64,000 nucleotides of DNA. Source: Magicicada septendecula (taxonomy: Eukaryota > Arthropoda > Insecta > Hemiptera > Cicadidae). The stretch lies in assembly GCA_034769895.1 (NCBI GenBank), contig CM068368.1, positions 336,745,076 to 336,809,075 on the forward strand. Direction: 5' to 3'. The position numbers and the translations under genes were made by a program. Below the pieces are notes generated by a model. The model did no database searches, was not told the origin of the DNA, and worked only from the letters and a program-made list of their open reading frames with translations. This document shows positions 10,573 through 23,285 of this stretch, in pieces; position 1 is the first letter of the stretch; every line of letters starts with the position of its first letter.

Positions 10573-13500
10573 TGTAATGGTACATATTTTCAACAAACAC
10601 TAATGAAGAAACATGATAAGAATAAATTATTAAATACTTAACACTATAATTAAAAGGGATGAGTCAGAGATAAAAGAATGGGTAATTAAAATAATAATAC
10701 GATCAAGCATATAAAAGTAATCATAAAAGTAACCTCTGATAAGAGAAAAGTAACAAGCAACGAACCAAAACGTTGAAAACAATGATACAAGGCGATTTAA
10801 CCATAATACCCCAATAGATGGTAAGTGAGAAAGTAGAACCAGCCCCAACACTAACATAAGGATGTATAAATTATAACAAAATAAGTGAGAAAGTAGAACC
10901 AGCCCCAACACTAACATAAGGATATATAAAGTATAACAAAATAAGTGAGAAAGTAGAACCAGCCCCAACACCAGTGAAAGGATATACGGATCATCACAAA
11001 ATGAAGTGAATAAGTAGAACCAGCCGCAACACCAGTGATAGACCAAATAAAGGGAAACCAGATGAGAAGGTGAAAACCATAAAATAAATGCAATGAAATG
11101 AAATGAAAAGAAATGGTAAAACACAAACAAATAACATATAATAGAAAAAGTTGAAATGTTACAATCCAATAAAATAATGGAAAAAGAAACCAATGAATGA
11201 TAATTGTAAATAATAATTATTAGTGTCAACCCAAACAAGCAATATAGATGATAAGTGTTAAATTTCAATAACTTAAATTTAGAAAAGTACACTAACCAAA
11301 TGAATAGAGAGTAACTATGATAATAAATCAATCTAATACGACATGAACTTGTTAACGTTATAATTGAACATTGTAAAGTGAGAGATAGGGAATTAGAGAA
11401 ATAATGAACATTGTAAAATGAGAAAGAGAATTTAAGTTAAGCAATACCCACCAGTAACACTTAAATCAAACATATAGAGTGCAAGGTGATAGTGTAAAAT
11501 ACCAAATTAAATAGAACCCCATTGATAGGGATAGACACTAATAAATCAGTGAAAAAACACTAAAGATTTAAGAGTGATAAAAAACCATCATTGAGTGGTA
11601 AAAATGAGTGAAAGCTAAAAATGGCTAATCACAGAAAGGACTGTGGCAATTAATAGCACATATCCAGTGAACACAAGTGTATTAATATCAAAATGAAACG
11701 AAGTGTAACAGACTAGATAAGTATGTTTTAGACAATAGTAGTACTTACTACTTGTCATGTTTTAGTGTGCCAATCTTAATGTTAAGTGTTAATTTATTAA
11801 TTAATATTATTGCTCATGCATTCAAGAACGAATGATCATCATGGTATTAATAAACAGAATACCTGATTTAATTAATAGAAATAAAAATCCAATATCGTTA
11901 ATTTAAAATGATACAATGAAGAATATTTTATTTTTTTGACAAACTGATAAAAAAAAAGATGTTAATATTAGAATAGTAAACAGTTGTTGAAGATTCAGTC
12001 ATGGCTTAATGTCATTTGGAATTAATCATAAGGAAATATCATTGTATTAATATGATTAATTAATGTTTATATTTTTATTTTTTATGTCATGTAATAATTA
12101 TAACTCACCAAAGAATATGAGGAGATGAAGAGAATGAACATTGTGAGTAATGACATGCAATAATAATTATGTTTAATGAATAGGAATATGGCTGTGGGAA
12201 TTATACAGACCATAAACCTAAATGTTATATTTTAAGTAATAGAGAATAAGAAATAATAGTTCAATTATAAACGGGAGCAATAAATAAGAAACAAGATAAA
12301 TTCAGACAAATCTAATGATACTGAAAAAGCAGTTATGACAATAGACAAGCCATAATATGGAAACTAATAAAATAACATACAATCACTATAGAACAGACAT
12401 AAAACCATTCAACAAATGAACAAACCATGTATAAAACAAGCCAGAACCTATACAAGGGGAAAATAAAATGTAATCTGTATAAATTAAGAAAAATAGCCAC
12501 TTGCTGTTTAGGCCTAGGCAAATGCCTAACTGTAAAACAACAAAAACTACAAATTGTAAGAATTAAACTATAACATTAGCAAAACTAAGACAAGTAAACA
12601 ATAAAGGACAATTAGGGAATCATATTAAGAGAGAAATGTTAAAGTAATAATATAAAATAAGAAAGCAGTGTAATTAGATAATATCAACATAACTGTCCAA
12701 ATGTTAATACATCAGTAAACCCAACCTTATGGGATGTTAAATTAATCTTTGAAACAAAATACAAACAGTGGTGATGATATTTCATACTTAAAAAAGAATA
12801 CCGAAGATTAATAGCAATCAGAAGATATGTAACCATTTTGAATAAAAATTCAAATCTTCTAACAATGGTCTTAAGTCAAGTTTATCCAATCAGAATCTTT
12901 GAGTTACCATGACAACAGCAGGATATTGATGATTTTTCGGTTAGGAACGTTAGATTCTTATAGTGACGCTTACGAGGAAGAGACGCCAAGCCGTGAAGGG
13001 CCCAAATTTTATTTAAAAAAACAGTAAAAGTGACCAGATTTCATGAAGTAAAGGACCGAACTAACTGATGAGGGAATAACACATTCAACCCAGGCCAAGG
13101 ACCAGCTTAATTAAATCCAGATCTATTAAAATAAATCAACTAACATGAAAAAGACGCAAGGCGTACCTAAAGCCAAAGATGTTTGAAGAATGAAGAACCA
13201 ACATCGATGAACCCATCCTACCTTAACTATCTGACACTACACTTCAAAGCAACTGATGATAAGTATTGCTGAGTTAACTAAATCTCTGAAATAAATTCTC
13301 TTTAAACTTTCTCACTACACTGTGAACTCTCACTATAACTGATGGTATTATTTTTTCAAAGATTTATAAATAAAAAATATTTTATGCATACCAACTAACT
13401 GAATATAACCTGTGTACTAAATGAATGACACCGTCACACACTTTTGACACCACAGCTTTGAATCTAATGTAAACCTTGTTCATATTTAATTACCACTATT

Positions 13501-13607
13501 GTAAAGTGATGTATTGTAGTTAATTATCTTGTTTTAAACTTCTTTGTCGTACTTAAAAGAATTCATTGGCAAATTTATTGTGTATAAATAAGAAACGCCA
13601 TCTATCA
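10573..13607 (+). mobile_element. First LTR of element B (~3.0 kb)
   Basis: The start TGTAATGGTACAT is fixed by three other copies. I place the end at CTATCA (13602-13607) because the next bases, TGGCGACAG, look like a primer site; no flanking copy proves this end. The LTR is long, AT-rich and non-coding. The long reverse-strand frames in it are a by-product of low stop density. Candidate promoter parts are CCAATCA (12886-12892), AGAGACGCC (12979-12987) and TATAAATA (about 13584). It has four 60-bp repeats near the start. Confidence 0.75.
10822..11060 (+). repeat. 60-bp tandem repeats in B LTR 1 (about four units)
   Basis: Units begin AAGTGAGAAAGTAGAACCAG at about 10822, 10882 and 10942; a diverged fourth starts near 11003. 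The second and third B LTRs (from about 20561 and 30228) have three units. The copy-number change accounts for the 61-base difference between LTR 1 and LTR 2. Confidence 0.9.
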
Positions 13608-13620
13608 TGGCGACAGAATA
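13608..13620 (+). other. Candidate primer-binding site of element B
   Basis: TGGCGACAGAATA directly follows a CA-ending stretch, the expected LTR/primer-site arrangement. The first seven bases equal the start of arginine- and serine-tRNA primer sites of insect gypsy elements, but the match then fails. TGGCAGCGAG at 13809 is the alternative. The same sites occur at +9678. Confidence 0.35.
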
Positions 13621-14241
13621 ACATTGCATTGCCAACCCAGCCTTCCGCTGAGTGAATGATTATTTATTGCCGAGGCTAAAACATATTAAAATAATCACAT
13701 TTTGTATAAGCATTAATGAAAATTAACAAGTTCTGAAGCCAAATAAAAAAGTGTGAATCGTTACTAACTGTCCAGTAATTATTTTCAATATATGTATGTT
13801 GTGTTTTGTGGCAGCGAGTAGAATTAACCAACATTATTTTACGTTGGTAATATGTTCCCCCACTCAAGCGAGATTCGAGTTCCAGCCAGTTGGCGAACAA
13901 TTCAAATCAAATACTACAATATCGTAAAACAACTAAGATAGAATCTTTTAGTTGTTTTCTGGCAAAACAATTTGGCCCCTATCGGGAAGAAGTAAAGAGT
14001 GAGAAGGGACAGGTAAGGACACACAGGCTACACGACGCTTTTATAACACAGAACGCGTCCGACGTGCGACTTAATAACGTTTCGCAAATATAAACACTAA
14101 AACTCAAATCTAAAACTCAATATTAAAATTAAATATAACACACGGCAAACACGACTTCCTACAAAGTGGCGCACCAACTAGTGAGGCTAGATTTACGAGA
14201 AAAATAATATCTAGCGGCAAGTACGAGAGAAGACGAACAAG

Positions 14242-16179
14242 ATGAAGAGGGCATCATCACTGAGACGGACGAAGGAGGCCGAAAAAGAAGTTAGAGTGAG
14301 CGACAAGGAAGTGACTTCGGTCGAGGACGCCATACAATTTTTACCTCCCATGGAGCCAGTCAAACCCGTGCAGCCAGAGAATCAACCGAAGAAACCCACA
14401 CAACCACAGGACGGGAGTTTACTGGAAATAATGAGGGCGATAACGTCATTAAAGAAGATTTCAAGGAAGAATTTGAGAAAAATAAAGAGGAAATTAAAGA
14501 AAAATTGGACCAGAACAGGGAAGAAACCAATAAAAATATAGCATCACTAAAAGGAGATAACCAAAAACTCAGCCAGTAGATGGACGAAAATAATAAGACC
14601 ATGAAAGAAAAAGTAGACAGCAACAATAAAAAAATAGACGAACTGAAGCAAGACAGCCAGAGAAATATGGAGGTATTGAACAAGAAGATGGCTGAGAACA
14701 ACGAAAAAGTGAATAAGAAGATCGAGGAGGAGATGACGGGTATACGACAAGAGATTTCCGAAATACACGGAAAATGGGAAAATACGAGCCATGAACTGCA
14801 ACAAACGAAGGAAGACTTCGGCGACCGAATAACTAATCTGGAAGAAGACGGCCAGATTCGGATAGAATCCATACGAACCGCAACCGAACAAAACATAACG
14901 CAGGTACGTACAGACTTTGGAGAGAAATGCCGGGAGATCGACACCGCCGTAAGCGAAGTTCGCGGGCAAGGTCAGCACAATAAAGAAAAAATTGAAGAGA
15001 TCCAGAAACGAGAGATTGCCAAAATCAGAGAGGAGCTGGAAGTCATTAATAACAGACCACCAATAATATCACAATACCAGCACATGGACAACCGGGAGGT
15101 CATTAATTTCAGACAATACAAGCGAAACCCGATGGAGTTCCTAGAGAGAGGGGATGAACCACTGGCCAAGACTCGGGAGAACAGATGTACCATTATCCGA
15201 GGGTATTTGGACGAGTACTTCCGTGACATAAATGATAATTGGTGGACGGGTATGAGACATGACCTCACGAACTACGAGGAGTTTAAAGATGTGTTTAAAA
15301 GGAAATACTGGTTGGAGGCAACACAAAACATCATTCGAGATAGTATATTTCTGCAAGTATGACGCCAGCAGAGGGACGACTTTCACGGCATATTTCTTGG
15401 GAAAAGTATGTCTGGCAAGGAATCTGGAGCCGAAAATCCCGGAAGAGAGCTTAGTAACGAAACTCGCCTTTCACTATGAAGAGGGCGTCTCCAGAGCGCA
15501 GCTGGGCAGTCAAATTAAAACCATACAATCCATGGCAGCCCTATTAGAAGACTATGAAAGGGAGCGATACTACCGTAGGAGTCGACAGCGGGACGATAGA
15601 GGTGATAACAAAAATTTTCAGAACGGCTACCAATTTAATAACAATAATTACCGCTCAAATTATAATAGCCGTAATAATACGAATAACCACCACAACGAAT
15701 CGCATAATAGACCAAATAATAATCCGGCCAGTCAACCAAACAACAGGTATAATAACAACAATAGGCCAAACAATCAGTACAATGGGCCAAATAATCCACA
15801 TCAACCCTATAGGCCGAATAACATGAACTACAACCGGCCAAATTTAAACAACAATAACAATGACAATAGGAATCGTAACAACCCAGATCGTAGCTATCAT
15901 CAAGTACACTACATGAGAGCCAAAAGTGACGGGAGAAATAGGTCGTATTATCAGGGACGACGAAGTTCCGACCGAAATGCCTACGGACACCGATACAGTA
16001 ATAGCAACTACGGACATGATAATACATTCAACACGGGCCGAAGTCGTAGCCAAGAGGTATATAGGCATGACCGATACGAAGATCATAACCAGCCTGAACC
16101 CCGACCGTCAACGAGCGGAAGTCAGCCAACAAGTCAACAAGACAGGCGTGACGAACAGCCAGAGACGGCGTTAAACTAA
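14242..16179 (+). pseudogene. gag: gag of element B, first copy
   Basis: A Gag protein of about 640 residues in broken frames. The N-terminus (start ATG 14242) is basic, then Pro-rich (PPMEPVKPVQPE). A frame loss near 14455 moves into a long charged coiled coil (to about 15060), with an in-frame TAG at 14577-14579. A capsid-like domain follows (HMDNREVINFRQYKRNPMEF, WWTGMRHDL). A second frameshift near 15350 leads to the last part (15259-16179 frame), whose tail is Asn/Arg-rich with NRPNN-type repeats and no zinc knuckle. The tail could bind RNA through arginines. All three breaks recur in the second copy. Confidence 0.85.
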
Positions 16180-16187
16180 GAGCGGCA

Positions 16188-16880
16188 GTGAAAAAGCTAC
16201 TTGTACCCTCACTGAACCAGTCTATTGGGTTAAATCGCAACGTTGCACAAACCAACGACGAACTCACAATTACGATCGTACGAAACAATTATTTAAAAAA
16301 TATTGTAGAAGAATTGCTCGAGGAAAGTAATAACCAATCTGATAATAAACACAGCGAAATTGCTTATATCTCAACAAAAGTTAACGGAGTACCGACACAA
16401 ATCATGACAGACACGGGATCAAATATTTTGTTAATCGACAATATCGAACTTCAGAAGATCCAAGAAGCGAGTAAGACGACTATACTTATGCTACCCATCA
16501 GCAACATTGTCCTTGTAGGAGCGACCGGACGACAAAATAGAACTGTCCGAAAACAAATACAACTCGAACTGATGAGCAACGGACAAACAGTAACAGTGAC
16601 GTTCTTAGTAGCCAGCGGATTACCATTCCAGATGCTAATTGGTTGCGATATGCTGCGCCAGTACTCAGCCGTAATTGACTTAAGCAAATATAAGCTATTT
16701 TTGAAGAAGGGTGACATACAATGGACAACCGAATTAACCAATAGTGACGAAATACAGCCGAATAAAACCATGTATCATATCCAGAAATACCGAAATACTG
16801 GGGAAGAGACACCGAACAATGGAATTTGTGACGAGACCGACAATGAAGAACTATGGCAAGAAAAAATCGAAGAAATCTGA
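16188..16880 (+). pseudogene. pol: Protease region of element B pol, first copy
   Basis: An uninterrupted 230-residue frame holding a retropepsin-like domain: the Asp-Thr-Gly triad at 16410-16418 (MTDTGSNILL), then the hydrophobic flap region (VLVGATGRQNRT) and IGCDMLRQYS near the second signature. The start GTG at 16188 is nine bases after the gag stop, in a different phase, so expression would need a frameshift or re-initiation. An acidic C-terminal stretch leads to the reverse transcriptase frame, which opens 18 bases later. The domain itself looks intact. Confidence 0.85.
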
Positions 16881-16898
16881 ACTTTCCAGAGAGAGAAA

Positions 16899-17754
16899 AT
16901 GAACGCACAATTAACCGTTCAACAAGCTGAACAACTGATAGAAGTGTATAATAGATACAAACACATATTTTCAGATACACCTGGGAAGGTCAGAGATTAT
17001 CAGTGCGAAATTCAATTCCGAGAGCCTGTGAACTTGATAAAAAAATCTTACCCGATCGCATTTTCATTGAAGGAAGCGGTGAGAACAGAAATCAATCGGT
17101 TAATAGCAGAAGACATAATTGAACCAAGCTACTCACCCTACACCAGCCCTATCCTAGCAGTTCCAAAGAAACACGGGAAGGTGAGAATATGTCTAGACGC
17201 CCGTGAGATCAATAAGCACATAGTAAATGATCGTACGTCCCCAGGGGAAATAGAAGAGATCCTGAAAAAGTTCTATGGGACCAAATTCATCAGTATATGG
17301 GACACTGTCTGCGGCTATTGGTAGGTCGAGTTACACCCATCCAGTAGAAAATACATGGCATTTATATTTGAAGGACGGAACTACTAATTCAAAAGATTAC
17401 CCTTCGGATTGGTGAATTCGGTAGCAGTATTTGTAACCAGATGCATTACAGTTTACAACAGTCTATGTGGACGATTTATTAATAACATCAGATGTGTGGG
17501 ATGAACATTGTCACCGAGTAAAGTACGTGCTAAAAAAACTATCAAACAACCATATAACCCTCAAACTGGAAAAATCAAAATTTTTGGCTGACGAAGTGCA
17601 ATTTTTAGGGTTCAACTTGTCTGGAAATGGGATAACACCATCACAAGAAAAGGTTGAATGCATACAGAAGTTTCCAACACCTAAAAATAAGAAAACTCCA
17701 ATCATTTCTCGGTCTGTGCAATTATTACCGAAAGTTCTAAAAGAATTATTCTGA
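16899..17754 (+). pseudogene. pol: Reverse transcriptase of element B, first copy (broken)
   Basis: The N-terminal half (16899-17324) shows Ty3/gypsy RT blocks (YSPYTSPILAVPKKHGKVRI, then a decayed LDxxxGYW block). In-frame TAG at 17322-17324 and TAA at about 17385 follow within one phase. Sequence before the catalytic motif is deleted or shifted. YVDD is encoded at 17464-17475, with the thumb motif FLGFNLSG after it. A final frameshift after PTPKNKK (about 17685) ends the frame at 17754. The enzyme cannot be made as one chain. The second copy has the same breaks. Confidence 0.88.
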
Positions 17755-17778
17755 AATGACAGCCAAATTTTCACACCA

Positions 17779-18207
17779 TTGTCATCCAAGAACAAATGGA
17801 CGTGGGGAGTCGAACAAGACATAACACTCCAACTTATTAAAAACAAATTCATTGAGTCAGTAATGTTATGTCATCCTAATTTCACCAAACCATTCTATTT
17901 AAATTGCGACGCCAGTGACGTTAGCCTTGGATCCGTTTTGTACCAGGAGGATGAAGAGGGGAATCATTGTGTAATCAGTTTTGCAAGTAGAGTGTTAAAC
18001 AGCAGTGAGAGAAATTACAATGTCACGGAGAAGGAATTGCTGAGCGTTGTATTTTCATGTGGAAAATTTAGAACCTACATCTTGGGGTACCCGATTACAG
18101 TAAGGACTGACCACAAGTCCATATCATTCCTCAGAAATTGTAAGTTAAGTCATGGAAGATTGACTAGATGGAGTTTGGTATTACAGGAATACAATTTAAA
18201 TTGGGAA
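17779..18207 (+). pseudogene. pol: RNase H of element B, first copy
   Basis: RNase H would remove the RNA strand during reverse transcription. The connection region and RNase H signatures are clear: LNCDASDVSLG, VTEKELLSVVFSCGKFR, VRTDHKSISFL, ending in LTRWSLVLQEYNLNW. The frame is open through the domain. At about 18207 the coding order is interrupted by a copied piece of RT, described separately. The next intact block is the integrase. Confidence 0.88.
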
Positions 18208-18407
18208 GGTCAGAGATTATCAGTGCGAAATTCAATTCCGAGAGCCTGTGAACTTGATAAAAAAATCTTACCCGATCGCATTTTCATTGAAGGAAGCGGT
18301 GAGAACAGAAATCAATCGGTTAATAGCAGAAGACATAATTGAACCAAGCTACTCACCCTACACCAGCCCTATCCTAGCAGTTCCAAAGAAACACGGGAAG
18401 GTGAGAA
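18202..18407 (+). repeat. ~0.2-kb copy of RT sequence pasted into the RNase H-integrase linker (B, first copy)
   Basis: Bases from GGGAAGGTCAGAG (about 18204) to GGGAAGGTGAGAA (about 18407) repeat 16981-17186 of the same element essentially exactly. Short identities flank the copy: GGGA at the left joint and GTGAGAA at the right. This is the signature of reverse-transcriptase template switching. Removing it leaves the linker in the phase of the integrase. The same insert is at 27880-28085, so it predates the tandem duplication. Confidence 0.92.
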
Positions 18408-19743
18408 ACTACACATCCCGGGCAAGAAAAATGTTGTAGCAGATACCCTGTCCAGAGTAAACATTAAAGACCAGACGTACGAAGGAGAAAAGGAAACCAT
18501 TATCAAAATATACCATATTATTAAGAGCAGAACTGACTTGGCCAACATCATGAAAGAAATGGAACAACAACAAGAACAAGATTCCAAACTAAGCAAAATT
18601 CTACAACACTTAACAGACAAAGACGACCACGTATCCCAATTTTACTGCAAACACCAAGGAATACTTTTCATTAAAACACAATATAAATTCAACACCTGGA
18701 AAATAGCAATACCTCGAGCTACAGAGAAAGACCTAATTCTCGATTATCATGAGAGATATGGGCACATGGGCGCATTAAAAGTGGTAAAGGCCTTACAAGA
18801 GCATGTATACATAAAAGATGCCAACAGAAAGGTACGGAAATGCATAAAACAGTGTCACATCTGCCAACTAGTGAAGGTCAACAATGACAGAAAGGAGGGC
18901 ACCATGATACCGATAGCCACGTCTTGTAAATTGGAGAAAGTCTTCATTGACATATGCGGACCATTTCCGCGTAGTGGAGGAAAGCATCAGTACAAATACC
19001 TCATTATTGTGTTCGACCACTACACAAGGTTCACAAAGCTTTACCCCATCAATCGTGCCACTACCCAGAAAATTTTAAACTTAATACTAGTACCATACGT
19101 TAGTGAAGTTGGAACACCCAAATGCATCATCACCGACCATGGAACGCAATTCAAGGGAAATAAATGGAAGAACACTTTACTAAATCATGGAATAAAAACG
19201 TACAAGACATCAGTGTACCATCCAAGCAGCAACCCTGCAGAGCGAGTCTTGAGAGAAGTGGGAAGAATCCTCCGTACATATTGTTACGATCAGCACAGTA
19301 AGTGGTCTAAATACATACCAGCAGCCGAAAACTTTATAAATTTATCGCACCACCAATTTATTGAAACAACACCATACACAGCAATGTTCCAAAGACCACC
19401 ACCAAGAGAGATTACTTCATTAATTCAATTTCCCAATGGAACAAAATACCAGTTCGATAACGTGCAATTTCACCATAAGATACTAGAGAAGACGGACAAG
19501 ATCAGACAAAAATATAAGCAAATGCAACCGAAACCCATACAATATCAGATTGGAGAGCAAATACTACTTAGAAACAGAGGATTACCAAGTACCATGGAAG
19601 GGATACCCAAGAAGCTATTACTACTTTACACAGGACCTTATATAGTAAATAAAGACAATCAAAATAACATATGAGATTGTAGACCCAAAGACGCAAAGAA
19701 GAAAGGGAACATATAAGCAATCCTCTATGAAAAAATATTATTA
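18401..19743 (+). CDS. pol: Integrase of element B, first copy (open core, frame changes only near the end)
   Basis: The frame is open from the linker ADTLSR through 19674. An HHCC zinc domain is present (YHERYGHMG ... CIKQCHICQL). The DDE core has Asp in VFIDICGPF, Asp in CIITDHGTQF and Glu in NPAERVLREV, with the usual HPSSNP block. The C-terminal part (QYQIGEQILLRNRG, YTGPYIV) resembles the GPY module. After 19674 the tail needs a +1 shift and ends at about 19743. Integrase would join element DNA to the chromosome. It lies inside a dead polyprotein, so expression would need its own start; none is evident (18538 is TTG). Confidence 0.88.
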
Positions 19744-20311
19744 AATGCAAGAAAAACATCCTGAAACCGATTAATAAATAACTAGTGTTAAAAAAGGAAG
19801 AATAATAAACAAAACAAATAATAAAAAGATCATGTGTATCATACCCACTAATAATATCGCATCGCTAAGAGCTAAAGAGTGTGAATAAGAGAAAAAGATT
19901 ATAATTTGAAACAATGTATTGTATAAACTAAATGATAATAATGTGGAGAATCCCACAAATGATATTTATTTTATAGTCACACTAAGACTACTTATATAAT
20001 TTTGTTAATGATTGACTGTAGATAAGTCCAGCAATCATATGTATAATTGACGGCGGAGCAATGGAGTCAAAAGTACCCCTCCGATCCGATTCAATATAAT
20101 GTTAGGTAATTAGATATCAAAGGGATAAGAACATTAAACAAAAATATAATACAAAAATCAAGAAGAATACTGACACTCAATAAAATATTAAGAACCGATA
20201 GCTCAAAACTAACCAGTGATTAAGAAAATAAATTGAAATAATGATTGATAATTTCAATCAAAAACCTGAACGATATTTGCTGAAATAATCAATTTTAGTG
20301 GCAGGGCAATA
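19744..20311 (+). other. 3' untranslated region of element B, first copy
   Basis: There is no coding frame, so no envelope gene lies between integrase and LTR. The bases before the LTR (GTGGCAGGGCAATA, to 20311) are only a weak polypurine tract. The equivalent region of the second copy is 29422-29989. Confidence 0.6.
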
Positions 20312-23285
20312 TGTAATGGTACATATCTTCAACAAACACTAATGAAGAAACATGATAAGAATAAATTATTAAATACTTAACACTATAATTAAAAGGGATG
20401 AGTCAGAGATAAAAGAATGGGTAATTAAAATAATAATATGATCAAGCATATAAAAGTAATCATAAAAGTAACCTCTGATAAGAGAAAAGTAACAAGCAAT
20501 GAACCAAAACGTTGAAAACAATGATACAAGGCGATTTAACCATAGTAACCCAATAGATGGTAAGTGAGAAAGTAGAACCAGCCCCAACACTAACGTAAGG
20601 ATATATAAATTATAACAAAATAAGTGAGAAAGTAGAACCAGCCCAAACACCAATGAAAGGATATATGGATCATCACAAAATGAAGTGAATAAGTAGAACC
20701 AGCCACAACACCAGTGATAGACCAAATAAAGGGAAACCAGATGAGAAGGTGAAAACCATAAAATAAATGCAATGAAATGAAATGAAAAGAAATGGTAAAA
20801 CACAAACAAATAACATATAATAGAAAAAGTTGAAATGTTACAATCCAATAAAATAATGGAAAAAGAAACCAATGAATGATAATTGTAAATAATAATTATT
20901 AGTGTCAACCCAAACAAGCAATATAGATGATAAGTGTTAAATTTCAATAACTTAAATTTAGAAAAGTACACTAACCAAATGAATAGAGAGTAACTATGAT
21001 AATAAATCAATCTAATACGACATGAACTTGTTAACGTTATAATTGAACATTGTAAAGTGAGAGATAGGGAATTAGAGAAATAATGAACATTGTAAAATGA
21101 GAAAGAGAATTTAAGTTAAGCAATACCCACCAGTAACACTTAAATCAAACATATAGAGTGCAAGGTGATAGTGTAAAATACCAAATTAAATAGAACCCCA
21201 TTGATAGGGATAGACACTAATAAATCAGTGAAAAAACACTAAAGATTTAAGAGTGATAAAAAACCATCATTGAGTGGTAAAAATGAGTGAAAGCTAAAAA
21301 TGGCTAATCACAGAAAGGACTGTGGCAATTAATAGCACATATCCAGTGAACACAAGTGTATTAATATCAAAATGAAACGAAGTGTAACAGACTAGATAAG
21401 TATGTTTTAGACAATAGTAGTACTTACTACTTGTCATGTTTTAGTGTGCCAATCTTAATGTTAAGTGTTAATTTATTAATTAATATTATTGCTCATGCAT
21501 TCAAGAACGAATGATCATCATGGTATTAATAAACAGAATACCTGATTTAATTAATAGAAATAAAAATCCAATATCGTTAATTTAAAATGATACAATGAAG
21601 AATATTTTATTTTTTTGACAAACTGATAAAAAAAAGATGTTAATATTAGAATAGTAAACAGTTGTTGAAGATTCAGTCATGGCTTAATGTCATTTGGAAT
21701 TAATCATAAGGAAATATCATTGTATTAATATGATTAATTAATGTTTATATTTTTATTTTTTATGTCATGTAATAATTATAACTCACCAAAGAATATGAGG
21801 AGATGAAGAGAATGAACATTGTGAGTAATGACATGCAATAATAATTATGTTTAATGAATAGGAATATGGCTGTGGGAATTATACAGACCATAAACCTAAA
21901 TGTTATATTTTAAGTAATAGAGAATAAGAAATAATAGTTCAATTATAAACGGGAGCAATAAATAAGAAACAAGATAAATTCAGACAAATCTAATGATACT
22001 GAAAAAGCAGTTATGACAATAGACAAGCCATAATATGGAAACTAATAAAATAACATACAATCACTATAGAACAGACATAAAACCATTCAACAAATGAACA
22101 AACCATGTATAAAACAAGCCAGAACCTATACAAGGGGAAAATAAAATGTAATCTGTATAAATTAAGAAAAATAGCCACTTGCTGTTTAGGCCTAGGCAAA
22201 TGCCTAACTGTAAAACAACAAAAACTACAAATTGTAAGAATTAAACTATAACATTAGCAAAACTAAGACAAGTAAACAATAAAGGACAATTAGGGAATCA
22301 TATTAAGATAGAAATGTTAAAGTAATAATATAAAATAAGAAAGCAGTGTAATTAGATAATATCAACATAACTGTCCAAATGTTAATACATCAGTAAACCC
22401 AACCTTATGGGATGTTAAATTAATCTTTGAAACAAAATACAAACAGTGGTGATGATATTTCATACTTAAAAAAGAATACCGAAGATTAATAGCAATCAGA
22501 AGATATGTAACCATTTTGAATAAAAATTCAAATCTTCTAACAATGGTCTTAAGTCAAGTTTATCCAATCAGAATCTTTGAGTTACCATGACAACAGCAGG
22601 ATATTGATGATTTTTCGGTTAGGAACGTTAGATTCTTATAGTGACGCTTACGAGGAAGAGACGCCAAGCCGTGAAGGGCCCAAATTTTATTTAAAAAAAC
22701 AGTAAAAGTGACCAGATTTCATGAAGTAAAGGACCGAACTAACTGATGAGGGAATAACACATTCAACCCAGGCCAAGGACCAGCTTAATTAAATCCAGAT
22801 CTATTAAAATAAATCAACTAACATGAAAAAGACGCAAGGCGTACCTAAAGCCAAAGATGTTTGAAGAATGAAGAACCAACATCGATGAACCCATCCTACC
22901 TTAACTATCTGACACTACACTTCAAAGCAACTGATGATAAGTATTGCTGAGTTAACTAAATCTCTGAAATAAATTCTCTTTAAACTTTCTCACTACACTG
23001 TGAACTCTCACTATAACTGATGGTATTATTTTTTCAAAGATTTATAAATAAAAAATATTTTATGCATACCAACTAACTGAATATAACCTGTGTACTAAAT
23101 GAATGACACCGTCACACACTTTTGACACCACAGCTTTGAATCTAATGTAAACCTTGTTCATATTTAATTACCACTATTGTAAAGTGATGTATTGTAGTTA
23201 ATTATCTTGTTTTAAACTTCTTTGTCGTACTTAAAAGAATTCATTGGCAAATTTATTGTGTATAAATAAGAAACGCCATCTATCA
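20312..23285 (+). mobile_element. Second (shared) LTR of element B
   Basis: This LTR serves as 3' LTR of the first internal region and 5' LTR of the second. It matches LTR 1 closely but has three rather than four 60-bp units (20561-20740). The end is assigned by correspondence with 13607. Candidate promoter parts are at +9678 relative to LTR 1. Confidence 0.8.

Larger units (their letters stand above)
1..10739 (+). repeat. 7.46-kb tandem duplication of element A plus the start of a B LTR
   Basis: Bases 1-3277 match 7463-10739 with only scattered substitutions and short indels. The offset is 7462 across pol, the 3' LTR and the first ~164 bases of a family B LTR. The match stops at 3277, where sequence jumps to the interior of an A LTR. 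The simplest reading is a tandem duplication of the unit 3278-10739 whose first copy starts outside the window. Both copies share the same premature stop, frameshift and integrase deletion, so the element was dead before it was duplicated. Seen directly: the match, the junction and the shared lesions. Inferred: the mechanism. Confidence 0.85.

Noticed and set aside
10630..11331. 233-residue minus-strand frame rich in Leu, Phe, Tyr and Ser in the B LTR (also at 20369 and 30047)
   Set aside because: It is the reverse complement of an A-rich LTR containing 60-bp repeats. It is present in all LTR copies with length changes and resembles no protein family.
15635..16086. Minus-strand Cys/Tyr-rich frames opposite gag of B
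   Set aside because: They are shadows of the Asn/Arg-rich repeat tail of gag.
18248..18439. 63-residue frame resembling RT start in B
   Set aside because: It is the pasted RT fragment, not a separate gene.
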